Source of the DNA: Prochlorococcus sp. AG-355-I04
GTDB taxonomy: Bacteria; Cyanobacteriota; Cyanobacteriia; PCC-6307; Cyanobiaceae
Assembly (NCBI GenBank): GCA_003280915.1
Contig: QCDL01000003.1
Coordinates: 1 to 64,000, forward strand
DNA length: 64,000 bases
Reading direction: 5' to 3'
The notes under the pieces were generated by a model. The model was given only the letters and a program-made list of their open reading frames with translations, was not told the DNA's origin and searched no databases. The translations under genes and the position numbers were made by a program. Each line of letters opens with the position of its first letter. The stretch's first letter is position 1. Shown here in pieces: positions 10,791 to 18,803 of the stretch.

Positions 10791-11714
10791 GTGAGTTCAT
10801 TAAGCGATTTTCTTGGTGAAATAGGTCGTCATCAACTTTTGACTCCCGAAAGAGAACTCACAATGGGCAGAAAAGTCCAAGAAATGGTAGTACTTGTTAA
10901 TAGATGTCAAGAGGCAGGAGGGAAAGGCCCCGCTTGTGAATACTCTGAAGCTGAGAGAAAAAAGATAAAAATTGGTGAAAAAGCTAAAAATGAGATGATA
11001 ACAGCCAACCTAAGACTAGTTGTCAACCTCGCCAAGAGATACCAAGGGAAAGGATTAGAATTACTAGACTTAATTCAGGAAGGTACATTAGGTCTTACAA
11101 GGGCCGTAGAAAAATATGATCCGTCTAGAGGACATAGATTTTCCACCTATGCTTATTGGTGGATTAGGCAAGGTTTAAATAGAGCATTGTCAACTCAAAG
11201 TAGAACGATAAGGATCCCTGTTAACATTAATGAAAAACTTACAAAACTAAGATCAGCAAAATCAAAGCTCATGCAACTTAAGGGTATTCCACCTACTAGT
11301 GATGAGCTAGCTGAAGAAATGAAAATAACCAAAGAGGAAATTGACGAACTCCTTTCTTGTGAATTGAGAAGCATCACTGTTAGTCTCCAAGGTACTGTTA
11401 AATCAAAATCAGATCCTTCCGAGTTAGTTGATATTCTGCCAAGTGATCAAACCCCCCCAATGGAATTAGCCGAATTAGCCGAAAGGACAGCCTCGGCTTG
11501 GAAGTTATTAGATAAAGCAAATTTAACTGAGAAAGAAAGAAAGATAGTAAGCTTAAGATTTGGTTTAGACGGCTCAAATGAATGGAGAACTTTAGCTGAA
11601 GTTGCAAGACATATGAGTTGTAGCAGGGAATATTGCCGACAAGTTGTTCAACGTGCTTTAAGAAAACTTAGAAAAGCAGGGATACAGAATGGATTAGTTG
11701 ATAGTATTAGCTAA
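10791..11714 (+). CDS. Group 2 RNA polymerase sigma factor (sigma-70 family)
   Basis: 307 aa. Region 1.2 starts at once (SLSDFLGEIGRHQLLTPERE). Region 2 includes NLRLVVNLAKRYQGKGLELLDLIQEG and RGHRFSTYAYWWIRQGL, which bind core enzyme and the -10 box. Region 3 follows, and region 4.2 has the helix-turn-helix CSREYCRQVVQRALRKLR for the -35 box. The long N-terminal extension of primary SigA is absent, so this is a non-essential group 2 factor. The start is GTG with GAGG about 6 nt upstream. Which Sig type it is cannot be decided by eye. DUF1232 and HTH genes follow. Confidence 0.93.
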   Translation: MSSLSDFLGEIGRHQLLTPERELTMGRKVQEMVVLVNRCQEAGGKGPACEYSEAERKKIKIGEKAKNEMITANLRLVVNLAKRYQGKGLELLDLIQEGTLGLTRAVEKYDPSRGHRFSTYAYWWIRQGLNRALSTQSRTIRIPVNINEKLTKLRSAKSKLMQLKGIPPTSDELAEEMKITKEEIDELLSCELRSITVSLQGTVKSKSDPSELVDILPSDQTPPMELAELAERTASAWKLLDKANLTEKERKIVSLRFGLDGSNEWRTLAEVARHMSCSREYCRQVVQRALRKLRKAGIQNGLVDSIS

Positions 11715-11751
11715 AAATTCCATTGAAAATATTTAAATTTCATTTATAAGG

Positions 11752-12120
11752 ATGAAAGAGAATTACAAAACTCAAGAAAAAATCTATGATGCTGAAGTTT
11801 TAGAAAGTTCAACATTTGATGAAAATATCATTATCAAGATTCTTATTAAAGCTGGAAGAACAATTGCCAAGCCTGCCTTAGAAGTTTTGGAGATGGCATT
11901 AGATCCTTATACTCCTGCACAAGTGAGAGTTTCATTAATGGCCGCTTTAGCATATTTGATTATGCCATTTGATCTTTTCCCTGACTTTATGCCTCTAGTT
12001 GGTTTTAGTGATGATTTTGTAGCACTCACGGCAGTACTCAGTATATGGGGCAAATACATGACTCCTTCAATAAGAGCAAGAGCAGAGAATAAGCTTAATA
12101 AGTTATTTCCTTTTTATTGA
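11752..12120 (+). CDS. DUF1232 (YkvA-like) small membrane protein, 122 aa
   Basis: The C-terminal half matches DUF1232: a hydrophobic helix (VSLMAALAYLIMPFDLFPDFMPLVGFSDDFVALTAVL, residues ~63-100) with the typical PxDLxPD and GxxDD elements, then a short basic tail. The N-terminal 40 residues are acidic and polar. The biochemical function of the family is unknown. Its TGA is directly followed by the ATG of the next gene, so translation is likely coupled. Confidence 0.8.
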   Translation: MKENYKTQEKIYDAEVLESSTFDENIIIKILIKAGRTIAKPALEVLEMALDPYTPAQVRVSLMAALAYLIMPFDLFPDFMPLVGFSDDFVALTAVLSIWGKYMTPSIRARAENKLNKLFPFY

Positions 12121-12441
12121 ATGAGTAAATTATCTATACAGGAAGAAAAAGAACTCGTCTCCTTCATTAAAGATTGGTTAAAAACCCATGGATTTACCCA
12201 GAAAGACTTAGCGAATGAATTAAATATCAAATCGAGTAGAACCTCCGAGATGATTCTCAAAATGAAAGAATTATATAAAAAAGGCGGCATGTTCAATATT
12301 GCAAAAAATCTCATAAAGATTGAGCAAAAATGGTTAAACAATATCAATAACGATTATCTAGAAACAAAACAAACACCACCATATAATCAATTAGATATCG
12401 ACTCATTAGTAAACCAGATAAATCAAGATACTAGTAAATAA
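12121..12441 (+). CDS. Small protein with an XRE-like helix-turn-helix, 106 aa
   Basis: No named family recognised. Residues ~25-50 (FTQKDLANELNIKSSRTSEMI) have the look of a lambda-repressor-type helix-turn-helix, followed by a basic amphipathic stretch and a polar tail. It starts on the base after the DUF1232 stop. It may be a small DNA-binding regulator or may have lost that role; no target is visible. It is downstream of a sigma factor gene on the same strand, which hints at a regulatory cluster, but this is inference. Confidence 0.65.
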   Translation: MSKLSIQEEKELVSFIKDWLKTHGFTQKDLANELNIKSSRTSEMILKMKELYKKGGMFNIAKNLIKIEQKWLNNINNDYLETKQTPPYNQLDIDSLVNQINQDTSK

Positions 12442-12635
12442 ATATTATTTAAAATAATATATTTTTAATTAAAAATAATATAACCTCTTAAAACTAACGT
12501 TTAAATAAATATCTTTTTAATTTCTAAAAAAGATAAATAATTGAATTATTAAAGGAAAAATAATATGTATTTTTAAGTTAAATTAATTCTTTTAATAAAT
12601 AGTTAATAATTACTAAATTTTTTCGTAAATCATAT
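12442..12635. other. Extremely AT-rich intergenic spacer
   Basis: A 194-nt gap between two convergent genes, made almost wholly of A and T. It contains a palindromic core TATTTTTAATTAAAAATA near 12459 and many short A/T runs. I find no ORF with a start, no GC-rich fold and no clear terminator. Confidence 0.5.
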
Positions 12636-12905
12636 TTAAAATGCTTGAATCCAGGGATAAATATCATATTTAATCCATATACCTTTTTCCCAATATATAT
12701 CCTCCTCAATAAGATCTTTCAACTCGTTTACATCATTAGCATTAAAAATTCCAAACAAATATTTAGTACATTTTGTTGGCCCTAAAGTAACTAAAATATC
12801 GCTATCTTTTAAGTTTTCAAGTCTCTTAAGATGTTGTTCTCGAAAAGGTTCCCTTTTAATAATTGCATCTTCACAGTACCGTCCAAAAACTACAAACTTT
12901 TCCAT
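12636..12905 (-). CDS. YciI-like protein, 89 aa
   Basis: A ferredoxin-like small protein of the YciI type: MEKFVVFGRYCEDAIIKREPFREQHLKRL, then SDILVTLGPTK, YLFGIFNANDVNELKDLIEEDIYWEKGIW and a C-terminal IYPWIQAF. The His in REQHLKRL is the residue usually conserved in YciI proteins. The reading frame extends 15 codons upstream, but the ATG before EKFVVFG matches where the fold begins. Role unknown; some relatives bind small ligands. It is divergent from cyAbrB. Confidence 0.8.
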   Translation of the reverse strand: MEKFVVFGRYCEDAIIKREPFREQHLKRLENLKDSDILVTLGPTKCTKYLFGIFNANDVNELKDLIEEDIYWEKGIWIKYDIYPWIQAF

Positions 12906-13002
12906 TTTTAGATATAAATAATAGAATGAATAGATACTTAATAATTGCATATATTACACGCAGATTGCTATGTTATTTAATACAACTTTCTTTTAATTAA
13001 TT

Positions 13003-13356
13003 ATGCTAACTGGCAGCGATCTCCTTGCAAAAGTTAAAGAACTTGGTGATGTTAGCAAATCTGACCTAGTTCGCGCCTGTGGATATGTTTCCACTAAAAA
13101 AAACGGAGGTGAACGCTTAAACTTTACCGCATTTTATGAAGCACTTTTAGAGGCAAAAGGGGTTAATCTTGGTGATTCTGGAGTTGCAGGTATTGGAAAA
13201 GGTGGAAGAAAACTTAGTTATATTGCTACAGTTCAAGGCAATGGAAATCTTCTAATCGGGAAAGCATATACAGCACTTCTTGATTTAAAAGCAGGTGATG
13301 AATTCGAAATTAAGCTCGGAAAGAAAAAACAAATCAGATTATTACCTACAGAATAA
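13003..13356 (+). CDS. cyAbrB-type transcriptional regulator, 117 aa
   Basis: Matches the cyanobacterial AbrB family, which regulates carbon and nitrogen metabolism genes. The N-terminal region (LTGSDLLAKVKELGDVSKSDLVRACGY) precedes a KKNGGERLNFTAFYEALLEAKG stretch, and the AbrB-like DNA-binding beta domain is C-terminal (residues ~70-115, LLIGKAYTALLDLKAGDEFEIKLGKKKQIRL). This C-terminal placement is characteristic of cyAbrB. It may act on genes such as those for carboxysomes or transporters, but targets cannot be read here. Confidence 0.9.
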   Translation: MLTGSDLLAKVKELGDVSKSDLVRACGYVSTKKNGGERLNFTAFYEALLEAKGVNLGDSGVAGIGKGGRKLSYIATVQGNGNLLIGKAYTALLDLKAGDEFEIKLGKKKQIRLLPTE

Positions 13357-13443
13357 TCTTAAAGACAACAACAATAAATTGGATATAACATTTTAATTAA
13401 TTTTCTATAAATAATACTTTTAATTAATAAACTATCTTTGTAT

Positions 13444-14286
13444 TTATTTTTTTTGATCAGCAGCTAAACGCATTTCTTTACAAAACTCACCAACATGATC
13501 GACAACATCTTTTTCACTTGAGCTCGAGATTCGTTTTACAAATGCACTTCCAATAATTACTCCATCTGCTCCCCACTCACGAACTTTATTAACATGTTCT
13601 GGAGTTGATATTCCAAAACCAACCGCAATTGGGTTGCTATTTACATCTTTTAATTTAGCAATAAGATTTTCTACTCTATTTTCCATTTTGTTTCTTTCAC
13701 CAGTGACACCTGTAACACTTACTAAATAAGTAAAGCCTTTTGTATGATTTGATATTTTTTTCATTCTTTCAAAAGGAGTTGTTGGAGCTACCAATAAAAT
13801 TAAGTCCATAGAATGATTACTAACTATTTTAGAAAATTTATAAGCTTCCTCCAAAGGAAGATCAGGAACTATTAGTCCGGAAACTCCAGCATTAGATGCC
13901 ATCTTACAAAACTTTTCAAAACCAAAACATAGTAATGGATTTAAGTAAGAAAAAAGGATGATGGGAATCTTTAATTTACCTTTTAAAGACTCTAAAAGTT
14001 TTATTACTTTTCTTAGGCTAGTTCCTGACTTTAAGGCGCGAGAGGCCGCCACTTGAATAACAGGTCCGTCTGCAAGGGGGTCACTGTAAGGGACACCTAA
14101 TTCAATAAGGTCAGCTCCATTTTCTTGTAACTTTAATAAGATCTCAGAGGTTGTTTCAATATTTGGATCTCCAGCCATTATGAAAGGCATCAAAGCCAAT
14201 TTTTTCTTATTTTTTAACTCACAAAACATCTCATCTACCTTAGATAAAGATTCATTTTTAGTAATTTGCATTTTGTTATCTTTCAT
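13444..14286 (-). CDS. trpA: Tryptophan synthase alpha chain TrpA
   Basis: Cleaves indole-3-glycerol phosphate to indole and glyceraldehyde 3-phosphate inside the TrpAB complex. It is a TIM barrel of 280 aa. The catalytic Glu62 and Asp73 are in DLIELGVPYSDPLADGP. Phosphate-binding glycine motifs are visible near the C terminus (GFGISTPEHV, ADGVIIGSAFV). A second ATG at codon 6 is also possible. It is the last gene of the ndhL-DUF3007-trpA set, an order recognised in many cyanobacteria. Confidence 0.97.
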   Translation of the reverse strand: MKDNKMQITKNESLSKVDEMFCELKNKKKLALMPFIMAGDPNIETTSEILLKLQENGADLIELGVPYSDPLADGPVIQVAASRALKSGTSLRKVIKLLESLKGKLKIPIILFSYLNPLLCFGFEKFCKMASNAGVSGLIVPDLPLEEAYKFSKIVSNHSMDLILLVAPTTPFERMKKISNHTKGFTYLVSVTGVTGERNKMENRVENLIAKLKDVNSNPIAVGFGISTPEHVNKVREWGADGVIIGSAFVKRISSSSEKDVVDHVGEFCKEMRLAADQKK

Positions 14287-14313
14287 AATTTTTTGATATT
14301 TTTCTATAAAAAT

Positions 14314-14634
14314 TTATGTTTTTTTCTCTAAATCTTCCATTAGTTTTTGCTGCTCATCCTTTGACAATGAGTTGAATTTGGTTTCTAGTTTATCATTAAC
14401 AACTTTTTCATACTCTTTTCTATAACGCTTCCTTTGTTCCATAAAAGTCATTTTTCCATTTACAACTCTATAAACATAAGATGTTACCCAAGTAATAACA
14501 ATCAAAATCAAGATGCAACTTGAGAGAGTAGTGGCTGTAAAATTGTCGATACCAATTTGCGGTGCAAATTCATAACTAATTAATCCTATTAATGAAATAA
14601 ATAAACCTATTTGTATAACTTTACCCTTAGTCAA
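14314..14634 (-). CDS. DUF3007 family membrane protein, 106 aa
   Basis: Two transmembrane helices (residues ~7-25 and ~35-56) are followed by a basic, Glu/Lys-rich tail (MEQRKRYRKEYEKVV...LMEDLEKK), the DUF3007 layout found in cyanobacteria and plastid relatives. It begins with TTG, 4 nt after the ndhL stop, so it is surely translated with ndhL. A role tied to the NDH-1 complex or thylakoid membrane is plausible from context only. Confidence 0.82.
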   Translation of the reverse strand: MTKGKVIQIGLFISLIGLISYEFAPQIGIDNFTATTLSSCILILIVITWVTSYVYRVVNGKMTFMEQRKRYRKEYEKVVNDKLETKFNSLSKDEQQKLMEDLEKKT

Positions 14635-14638
14635 TTAT

Positions 14639-14872
14639 TTACCCTTTTCCGCTTCCTTTTAGTCTGAGATTTAAAAATGGAGAAAATAAAATTAAACCTG
14701 GAAAGAAAAGAAATACAAGGCCATAAATTCCTAATCTTTCAAATTTGCCCATAATATTCCATCTATTATTCATCCAGTAAAATAGTAATAATGGAATAAC
14801 CAATAAATATGTAGAAATAATTCCAACATAAGCAATTAAAGTAGCGAATGAATTATTGAAAAAACTTTCCAT
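14639..14872 (-). CDS. ndhL: NAD(P)H-quinone oxidoreductase subunit NdhL
   Basis: 77-aa cyanobacterial subunit of NDH-1 in the thylakoid membrane, used in cyclic electron flow, respiration and CO2 uptake. It has two hydrophobic helices ([25 protein letters not shown] and [19 protein letters not shown]) separated by [14 protein letters not shown], which matches NdhL. It is first in the ndhL-DUF3007-trpA transcript. Confidence 0.92.
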   Translation of the reverse strand: MESFFNNSFATLIAYVGIISTYLLVIPLLLFYWMNNRWNIMGKFERLGIYGLVFLFFPGLILFSPFLNLRLKGSGKG

Positions 14873-14950
14873 TTTGATTTATGGTTGCTTAGTTAAAACA
14901 TAACAACTATTGGAAGTTATCGTCAGAACTAAAAATAAATAATTAAATAA

Positions 14951-15036
14951 TGGGAGTGGGGGGACTTGAACCCCCACGAGCTAAATCGCTCGACGGATTT
15001 TAAGTCCGGCGCGTCTACCAATTCCGCCACACTCCC
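14951..15036 (-). tRNA. tRNA-Leu (anticodon UAA)
   Basis: Read on the minus strand, an 86-nt class II tRNA with acceptor GGGAGTG pairing with CACTCCC at 14952-14958. The anticodon loop CTTAAAA gives UAA. There is a long variable arm (CGTCGAGCGATTTAGCTCG) and the T arm GGGGGTTCAAGTCCCCC. The discriminator is A and CCA is not encoded. T-rich sequence follows the 3' end. It lies in the gap between pyrC and ndhL; no intron is present. Confidence 0.97.
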
Positions 15037-15136
15037 AAAGGAATTTGCGCTTTCTAATCGTAGCTGAAAGTATCCCATTTAACCAAGAAAAATTGGAATA
15101 TTTACACTTTTAATTGTCAGATTATATCTAATTTTT

Positions 15137-16186
15137 TTAATTCACTATTCCTTCTACTTGCCATTGTAAAGTTTCACCTGCATGAAATGGTTTTATTTGT
15201 CCGACAATATTTTTATCTTCAACAACATCAATATATTCTTTAATTTTGTTAGATCTAGAGACTAATTTTAATTTTTCTTTATTTGGTGGGACATTATAAA
15301 AATTAGGGCCATTCAAACTTGCAAACTTTTCAAAATTATCTAGAGCATTCTCCTCTTCGAAAACTGTTAAGTAGCTTTCTATTGCTACTGGCGAATTAAA
15401 AATGCCTGCACATCCACAAAACGCCTTCCACTTCCTAAGGTGTGGAGCAGAGTCAGTCCCCAAGAAAAAACATTTTTTCCCACTTGTTGCCGCTCTCCTT
15501 AAAGCGATTCTATTATTTTCCCTCTTAGCAACTGGTAAGCAGTAAAAATCACTATTTAAGCCTCCAAAAAACATTGCATTTCTATTTATATGCAAATGAT
15601 GCGGAGTAATAGTAGCCCCAATATTATTTTCTTGCACAAAATCCACTGCGTAAGAGGTGGTTATATGTTCTAGAACGATTTTTAATTTTGGAAATCTTTT
15701 GGTTATTTGAGAAAGTTCTTTATCTATAAAAACTTCTTCTCTATCGAATACATCTACTTCAGAATCAGTCACTTCCCCATGAATTAAAAGAGGCATTCCA
15801 GAATCTTGCATTATTTCAAAGATCTTATATAGATTTTCTATTTTCCTAACTCCATGACTGGAATTTGTTGTGGCATTAGCAGGATATAATTTAGCTGCAA
15901 AAAAAACATTATTTTTAAAACCATTAATTAGTTCCCCTTCATCAGTGTCATCTGTTAGATAAATTGTCATTAATGGTTCAAACTTAGAACTTTCTGGTAG
16001 CGCTTCAAAAATAGATTTCCTGTAAGAAATAGCGCTATTGATTGATGTTATGGGACTTTTAGTATTTGGCATAACAATGGCTCTTCCAAAATATTCCGAA
16101 GTAAACTGAATGATATTTTTTAATACAAGACCTTCCCTTAAATGTAAATGCCAATCATCAGGTTTTATTATGTTTAAAGTCTTCAA
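15137..16186 (-). CDS. pyrC: Dihydroorotase PyrC
   Basis: Closes carbamoyl-aspartate to dihydroorotate in pyrimidine synthesis. It is the E. coli-like class II enzyme of 349 aa. The first metal His pair is His13 and His15 in DDWHLHLREG, and the bridging carboxylated Lys is in FFAAKLYPANATTNS. Later metal ligands are in LIHGEVTD and VLEHITT, and the catalytic Asp is in FFLGTDSAPH. The start is TTG. It is divergent from the antiporter gene, with a 118-nt AT-rich gap. Confidence 0.95.
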   Translation of the reverse strand: MKTLNIIKPDDWHLHLREGLVLKNIIQFTSEYFGRAIVMPNTKSPITSINSAISYRKSIFEALPESSKFEPLMTIYLTDDTDEGELINGFKNNVFFAAKLYPANATTNSSHGVRKIENLYKIFEIMQDSGMPLLIHGEVTDSEVDVFDREEVFIDKELSQITKRFPKLKIVLEHITTSYAVDFVQENNIGATITPHHLHINRNAMFFGGLNSDFYCLPVAKRENNRIALRRAATSGKKCFFLGTDSAPHLRKWKAFCGCAGIFNSPVAIESYLTVFEEENALDNFEKFASLNGPNFYNVPPNKEKLKLVSRSNKIKEYIDVVEDKNIVGQIKPFHAGETLQWQVEGIVN

Positions 16187-16304
16187 AATTTTTTCTATTT
16201 AATCAATTTTAACAGCAAATTAAAATTGACAATAAATTGTAGATATTCGAGGATAGTTATTAACCAATTATGAAAATTTTTATTATCTAAATTAAATCCT
16301 AAAT

Positions 16305-17384
16305 ATGAGTGATTTTTTATTTCCAATAATAGAAATATTTTTAGGCGTAGTTCTACTTTTTGCTGGAGGAGAGTTCTTTATTCAAGGAGCCATATTTTTA
16401 TCATTAATTTTAGGAATACCTCAAATAGTAATTGGTTTGACAGTTGTTTCTCTTGGAACAAGCTCTCCTGAGTTGTTGGTAAGTTTGAGTTCAATTTTAA
16501 AAGGCAGTGATTCGCTTGCGGCAAGCAATGTAATTGGAAGCAATATTTTTAATGTTCTCGTTGTTTTGGGCATAAGCTCATTGATAACACCTCTTAAAGT
16601 AAAAAGCAGAATAGTCAGAAGAGATGTGCCTCTTTTAATGGCAATTTCTTGTGCAGTTTGGGCTATGTCATCAACAGGCTTATTAACATTGCAAGCAGGG
16701 ATATTTCTAATATTTTGTTTAATCTTAAATACAATATGGGAAATCAATACGATCAATGAGAAAGGAGAGGAGACAAAAGATGCTGAACCAGAGATAGAAG
16801 AATTAAAAGATAACAATAAAGGGAAAATGAATATTTTACTAAAGTTAATATTGGGGATATTTCTTTTAAGCTTTGGTTCAAATATTTTAGTAAATGGTTC
16901 TCAAACGCTCGCTACTCTTTTGGGCGTAAATGAAATTGTTATTGGTTTAACTATCGTCGCAACTGGGACATCTTTACCAGAATTAGTAACTTCAATAATT
17001 GCTGCATTTAAAGGCAAAACAGATCTTGCGATTGGGAATGTAATAGGAAGTAATTTACTAAATCAACTTTTAATCCTTGGAAGTTGCAGTATTTTTTCAG
17101 GATTTAAAGGTTTAGTAATTGAACAAAGTCTAATCAAAGTTGACTTACCTTTTATGGTTTTAACTACCTTTGCATGCTTACCAATTTTCTGGAGCAAAGG
17201 GAAAATCACAAGAATTGAAGGATTTATTTTACTAAATCTTTATATTTTCTACATTCTCGATAAGATACTTTTCCTGAATGAATTTAACTTCCTTTCTGAA
17301 TTAAGGATAGGTTTATTTATTTACTTTGCCTTACTTATAGTATTTCTGATTGTTCAAGAAAAATTAAAATTTTCTAAATCATAA
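16305..17384 (+). CDS. Calcium/sodium antiporter (CaCA family, YrbG-like)
   Basis: Membrane exchanger of 359 aa with two inverted alpha repeats. The first has GTSSPELLVSL and ASNVIGSNIFN (~45-85), the second has GTSLPELVTSI and AIGNVIGSNLLNQ (~215-260). The Glu and Asn/Ser residues in these motifs form the ion path. Ten or so hydrophobic helices flank a Glu/Lys-rich cytoplasmic loop (~145-170, NEKGEETKDAEPEIEELKD). It is likely to export Ca2+ in exchange for Na+ at the plasma membrane. Its stop is 2 nt from the gor stop on the other strand. Confidence 0.9.
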   Translation: MSDFLFPIIEIFLGVVLLFAGGEFFIQGAIFLSLILGIPQIVIGLTVVSLGTSSPELLVSLSSILKGSDSLAASNVIGSNIFNVLVVLGISSLITPLKVKSRIVRRDVPLLMAISCAVWAMSSTGLLTLQAGIFLIFCLILNTIWEINTINEKGEETKDAEPEIEELKDNNKGKMNILLKLILGIFLLSFGSNILVNGSQTLATLLGVNEIVIGLTIVATGTSLPELVTSIIAAFKGKTDLAIGNVIGSNLLNQLLILGSCSIFSGFKGLVIEQSLIKVDLPFMVLTTFACLPIFWSKGKITRIEGFILLNLYIFYILDKILFLNEFNFLSELRIGLFIYFALLIVFLIVQEKLKFSKS

Positions 17385-17386
17385 TT

Positions 17387-18751
17387 TTATCCATACATAG
17401 TCACAAATTCTTCTGAGATAGTTGGATGCAAAGCCATTGTAATATCAAAGTCTTTTTTTGTTATCCCTGCATTTAATGAAATTGATACCATTTGAATAAT
17501 CTCAGACGATGTTTCTCCAAACATATGACATCCTAGGACTTTGTCAGTTAGCTTATGAACTACAATCTTCAACATACATTTTGATTTATTCTTTTTAAAG
17601 GTATTAGACATAGGGGTAAATTTGCATTTGAAAATTTTTATATTTTTTTCAGAGTAAATCTCTTTAGCTCTTTTCTCACTTAAGCCAACTGTTGAAATTT
17701 CTGGAATAGTAAAAACGGCCTTAGGGATATATTCATAATTCACTTTTCTTTTTTGATCATTAAAAAAATTATCCGAAAAAACTCTCCCTTGTTCTATTGC
17801 TACTGGAGTTAAGTTCGGCTTATTTATTATATCGCCAACTGCAAAAATATTTGCGTTGCTTGTTTGATTAAGTTCATCGACATCTAAATATTGGCCATCC
17901 ATCTTTAGATTTAAAAAATCTAAATTTAAAGGCAAAAGATTTGGTTCTCTTCCTGTAGCAATAAGAATATTATTAGTTAGGAGTCTGTCTCCCGAGTCTA
18001 GGGTAGATTCCAGATTTCCATTTACTTTCTTGATAGACTTTAATTGAGTATTGGAGATTATATTTATTTCAGTAAAAGTAGGTGATTCCTCTAGGCATGA
18101 AGAAAGATCCTCATCAAAACCATTAAGTAAATGTTGACCTCTAATTAATTGAGTTACTTCAGTACCTAAATTTCTGAAAATAGAAGCAAATTCACAAGCA
18201 ATATATCCACCTCCTACTATTAATATTGATTTGGGAAACTTTTCTAATTCAAAAATATCATCACTAGTCCATGCAAAATCTACCCCAGGAATATTTAATT
18301 TCTTTGGTTTACCTCCAACTGAAATAAGAATTTTTTTTGAATTTATTTTGTTTTTAATTTTCTTTGTGTTTGAACAAATAATTTCTAATTCATTTTGAGT
18401 AATAAATCTTCCTAAGCCTTCAAAAATAGTTATATTCATCTTTTTTAAAGAATTTCTATGTAAATTACTTAATCTAGAAACCTCCTCCCTAACATTCTTC
18501 AACAAAATATTTGATTCAAAATTAATACCTTCATTTTTTAATCCATATCCTTCAGAAGAATCCATATTTTTTTTACTTTTAGCTGCATAAACCATTAATT
18601 TCTTAGGCACACATCCCCTTATCACACAAGTTCCTCCTATTTTATTTGCTTCTATGATTGCGACTTTTGCTCCATAACTAGCCGCACGTTTAGCCGCCGC
18701 GAGTCCTCCAGATCCAGCGCCAACAACAACTAAATCAAATTCAAATTCCAA
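17387..18751 (-). CDS. gor: Glutathione reductase (class I flavoprotein disulfide reductase)
   Basis: Reduces oxidised glutathione with NAD(P)H. The FAD-binding motif GAGSGGLAAA is at residues 11-20, the redox disulfide is Cys42/Cys47 in GGTCVIRGCVPKK, the second nucleotide motif is GGGYIACEFA, and the C-terminal dimer-interface active site is HPTISEE with His442 and Glu447. At 454 aa it is full length. The context favours glutathione rather than mercury or lipoamide. The start is TTG, 52 nt from a divergent glutathione S-transferase gene, which supports a shared glutathione role. Confidence 0.92.
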   Translation of the reverse strand: MEFEFDLVVVGAGSGGLAAAKRAASYGAKVAIIEANKIGGTCVIRGCVPKKLMVYAAKSKKNMDSSEGYGLKNEGINFESNILLKNVREEVSRLSNLHRNSLKKMNITIFEGLGRFITQNELEIICSNTKKIKNKINSKKILISVGGKPKKLNIPGVDFAWTSDDIFELEKFPKSILIVGGGYIACEFASIFRNLGTEVTQLIRGQHLLNGFDEDLSSCLEESPTFTEINIISNTQLKSIKKVNGNLESTLDSGDRLLTNNILIATGREPNLLPLNLDFLNLKMDGQYLDVDELNQTSNANIFAVGDIINKPNLTPVAIEQGRVFSDNFFNDQKRKVNYEYIPKAVFTIPEISTVGLSEKRAKEIYSEKNIKIFKCKFTPMSNTFKKNKSKCMLKIVVHKLTDKVLGCHMFGETSSEIIQMVSISLNAGITKKDFDITMALHPTISEEFVTMYG

Positions 18752-18803
18752 GACTTTTTTTAATCAATTATTATAACGTTAGTTTATAACTTTAATTTAA
18801 ATA

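Noticed and set aside
12442-12635. Small RNA in the AT-rich spacer
   Set aside because: It contains A/T palindromes only, no GC-rich fold and no promoter or terminator pattern above background.
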